NCBI GenBank assembly: GCA_946415665.1
Contig: CAMKTI010000028.1
Span: 1-15,576, forward strand
DNA length: 15,576 bases
DNA from: an uncultured Clostridia bacterium
Lineage (GTDB): Bacteria; Bacillota; Clostridia; Lachnospirales; CAMVHY01
Reading direction: 5' to 3'
In this document: positions 13,585-15,576 of the stretch, one piece after another
Position numbering within the stretch: the stretch's first letter is position 1
How the letters are laid out: each line of letters opens with the position of its first letter
Notes under the pieces: generated by a model
What the model saw: only the letters and a program-made list of their open reading frames with translations
The model's database searches: none
Told to the model about the DNA's origin: nothing
Program-made: the position numbers and the translations under genes

Positions 13585-14265
13585 TCAATCGACTGTAATT
13601 AAGTCTTTTAACTTATCAAAAGTTTTATCGCCAATGCGCGACACATTTTTTAAATCTTCTATCGTCTCGAAATTTCCGTTTTCTTTACGATATTCAACAA
13701 TATTTTTCGCGATTGTAGCTCCTATCCCGGGCAACGACTGTAATTCGCTTGAATCAGCTGTATTTATATTCACCAATTCTGATTTTACCGATGATTTTTT
13801 GTTTGCGGAATCACCGTTATTAGCATCAAGTTGCTCAAGTTTATCAGTGATTAACTTGTAGTTTGACAAAGTATTATCTTGTTTAAAGCTTGGAACTTCG
13901 ATTTTTTGTCCGTCAGAAATATAATCTGCCAAATTTATTTGATCTAAATCTGCGTTTTCTGTTGCCCCACCTGCTTTTTCAATGGCGTCAATAACTCTTG
14001 AAGATGATGGGACATTATAAACTCCTGGATTTTTTACAGCCCCTGCAACGTGAACTGTCGAAGTCATAACTTTTAATCCATCTATTATTTTTTCTGCCGA
14101 TTCAAGTTCCGGATGATTTTGGGAAATTTCTGAGTTTGAACTCTGTGTCTGAATTTTAGCAACCTTATTTATCATTGTGTTTCTTTGCGTAAAATAAAAA
14201 TATCCGCATAAAATCAAAAAAACAGAAACAAATACAGCTAATATTTTTAAGCGATCTCGATCCAA
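13585..14265 (-). CDS. comEA: Competence protein ComEA, DNA receptor
   Basis: The protein is 226 aa and close to B. subtilis ComEA in layout. A membrane anchor lies at about 7-25 (KILAVFVSVFLILCGYFYF), followed by a linker. An SLBB domain spans about 70-128 (VHVAGAVKNPGVYNVP, ADYISDGQKIEVP). A C-terminal double helix-hairpin-helix runs from about 165 (VNINTADSSELQSLPGIG to ISRIGDKTFDKLKD-like end). ComEA sits outside the membrane, binds double-stranded DNA and hands it to the ComEC channel. The start is the TTG at 14263-14265, eight bases after GGAGGG; the upstream in-frame TTG at 14289 would put the ribosome site inside the gene. comEC and comEB are not next to it here; a 144-aa unknown gene follows instead. 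It is divergent from dacF. Confidence 0.93.
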   Translation of the reverse strand: MDRDRLKILAVFVSVFLILCGYFYFTQRNTMINKVAKIQTQSSNSEISQNHPELESAEKIIDGLKVMTSTVHVAGAVKNPGVYNVPSSSRVIDAIEKAGGATENADLDQINLADYISDGQKIEVPSFKQDNTLSNYKLITDKLEQLDANNGDSANKKSSVKSELVNINTADSSELQSLPGIGATIAKNIVEYRKENGNFETIEDLKNVSRIGDKTFDKLKDLITVD

Positions 14266-14331
14266 AATTATTTCCCTCCAAAAAACCAATTAATTTAATT
14301 CAAAATTTAGTTTAAGAATTTTATTTGTGAG

Positions 14332-14360
14332 TTTAATTTTTCTTTAATATGGGATAAAAT
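14332..14360 (+). promoter_or_regulatory. Candidate dacF promoter
   Basis: TAAAAT at 14355-14360 lies 17 bases after a weak TTTAAT at 14332-14337, about 37 bases before the start codon. The -35 is poor. The GGGATAAAAT context resembles a short motif seen several times in the window. Confidence 0.4.
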
Positions 14361-14396
14361 TATTCGTAAAAATTTAACCTAAAAGGAATAAAAAAT

Positions 14397-15576
14397 ATGA
14401 AATCAAAAACAAATTTTTTTGCGGCAGATAAAATCAATAAATTTATTGTCGCGTTGTTATTATACACTTATTTTTTTTCAATGGCAATAGTTCCAATAAA
14501 AGTTTTTGCTAATGATTTGGAAATTAATTGTCAAAGCGCGGTTTTAATGGATAAAAATACAGGAGTTGTGATTTATCAAAAAAATCCTGATGAAAAAAAA
14601 TTTCCTGCGAGCACAACAAAAATTATGACCGCACTTTTAGTTTTAGAAAAAACGAAAGATTTAAATCAAAAAATAAAAATGTCGCACGATGCAATTTATA
14701 ATCTTGAACCGGGAAGCAGTCATATTGCAATGAATGAAGGAGAAACTTTAACTCTTGAGCAAGCACTTTATGGTTTATTAGTTGCATCAGCAAATGAAGT
14801 TGCAAATGCGTTGGCAGAATATGTCTCTGGAGATATAGAAAATTTTTGTAAGCTAATGAATCAACGTGCAAAAGAATTGGGTTGTAAAAATACAAATTTT
14901 GTAAATGCACACGGTTTTCATAATGAAAATCATTATACAAGTGCATATGATTTGGCTTTGATTATGAAAAAAGCAACGGAATTCCAAAAATTTAATGAGA
15001 TAATAAATACAGAACGTTATGAAATTCCGCCAACTGAAAAACAACCTCAAACAAGAGTTTTATATAACACGGATAAAATGATTCACAAGAATGGCAAATA
15101 TTTTTATAAAAATTTAATTGGTGGAAAAACAGGATATACTGATGAAGCAAAACATACGCTTGTAAGTTATGCAAAAAAAGATAATATGGAATTAATTTGT
15201 GCGGTTATGGAAGCAGAAAATTTTGATAGCTATATTGACACACAAAAAATTTTTGATTATGGATTTGAAAATGGATTTCATGATTTAAATTTGTTGAAAA
15301 AAAATGATTTGCAAAAAAATTGTACGGTAGTGCAAAAGTATAAAAATAAAACGGTTGATATAGATACAGTTAATGTTTTTTTAGAAAATGATATAGTTTT
15401 GCATGTACCAAAAGTTATAAATAAATCCGATTTAAAATTAAAATTGAGGTTACCAAAAAAAATTTTAGCGCCGGTAAAAAAAAATGATGGTTTGGGATAT
15501 GTAAATATTTATTATAAAAATAAGTTGATGTTGATAGACAAAAAAAAATTATTAGCGGAAGAAGATATTAATTTAT
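14397..15576 (+). CDS. dacF: D-alanyl-D-alanine carboxypeptidase (PBP5/DacF type), 3' partial
   Basis: This is a serine peptidase S11 enzyme that removes the last D-Ala from peptidoglycan stem peptides outside the membrane, limiting cross-linking. The ATG at 14397 has AAAAGGA upstream. A signal peptide is visible at about 16-38 (FIVALLLYTYFFSMAIVPIKVFA), with cleavage likely after Ala38. All three active-site motifs are intact: STTK (72-75, catalytic Ser72 and Lys75), SAN (131-133) and KTG (244-246, in GGKTGYT). NAHGFHNENHYTSAYDLA is also typical. After the catalytic domain the sequence continues into the beta-rich C-terminal domain found in PBP5-like enzymes. 393 codons are open and the stop lies outside the window. 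DacF is the best symbol for a Firmicute, but DacA or DacB cannot be excluded. An intact enzyme shows that the organism keeps a peptidoglycan wall. Confidence 0.93.
   Translation, partial: MKSKTNFFAADKINKFIVALLLYTYFFSMAIVPIKVFANDLEINCQSAVLMDKNTGVVIYQKNPDEKKFPASTTKIMTALLVLEKTKDLNQKIKMSHDAIYNLEPGSSHIAMNEGETLTLEQALYGLLVASANEVANALAEYVSGDIENFCKLMNQRAKELGCKNTNFVNAHGFHNENHYTSAYDLALIMKKATEFQKFNEIINTERYEIPPTEKQPQTRVLYNTDKMIHKNGKYFYKNLIGGKTGYTDEAKHTLVSYAKKDNMELICAVMEAENFDSYIDTQKIFDYGFENGFHDLNLLKKNDLQKNCTVVQKYKNKTVDIDTVNVFLENDIVLHVPKVINKSDLKLKLRLPKKILAPVKKNDGLGYVNIYYKNKLMLIDKKKLLAEEDINL

Noticed and set aside
14623..15174. Minus-strand frames rich in His, Leu and Phe
   Set aside because: They are antisense to dacF, whose frame carries all three catalytic motifs.

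Overview
The window is very AT-rich bacterial DNA (strikingly A/T-rich intergenic stretches, AAA/TTT/ATT-rich codons) with strong AGGAGG-type ribosome binding sites and TTGACA-17-TAAAAT promoters. The recognisable genes (rapZ, an alpha-phosphoglucomutase, comEA, a DacF/PBP5-type D-Ala-D-Ala carboxypeptidase, an 11-TM sodium:neurotransmitter-symporter-family transporter) suggest a low-GC Firmicute, probably a clostridial lineage. The AT bias, decaying genes and large lineage-specific proteins would suit a host-associated or symbiotic lifestyle, but that is inference. The code is standard: rapZ and both duplicated rapZ tails end on TGA.

Layout. 1-430: wreck of an IS5-family transposase. 554-950: a small monocistronic gene on the + strand. 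961-5742: an accessory block on the - strand coding for three large or medium unknown proteins (669, 165 and 546 aa). 5840-8424: the core pair pgcA-rapZ, overlapping as TAATG. 8441-11239: a second accessory zone with a GIY-YIG/DUF4357-type protein, a 90-aa protein and a frameshifted membrane protein. 11299-12654: the transporter. 13098-14265: comEA plus a 144-aa unknown gene. 14397-15576: dacF on the + strand, running off the end.

The main unusual signal is that the accessory genes are bracketed by diverged copies of neighbouring sequence. The last ~25 codons of rapZ, with stop codon, occur three times: in rapZ itself, after the 165-aa gene and after the 669-aa gene, each followed by a different intrinsic terminator. 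The GIY-YIG gene is flanked by a ~147-bp direct repeat made of its own 3' end plus the pgcA upstream region. The membrane-protein gene and the 90-aa gene share a duplicated ~190-bp upstream module containing a tandem 15-nt repeat, and a third partial copy of that module has lost its gene. This looks like repeated insertion, duplication and decay at fixed places between core genes. It could come from site-specific integration at the rapZ 3' end or from homologous uptake of DNA from related strains; no integrase is present here.

Working together: pgcA (glucose-1-P/glucose-6-P interconversion) and rapZ (adaptor of cell-envelope amino-sugar control in other bacteria) fit a cell-wall theme with dacF. 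ComEA indicates DNA-uptake capacity. The accessory proteins are unrecognised; one ends in a CaaX-like tail, which would be meaningful only inside a eukaryotic host.
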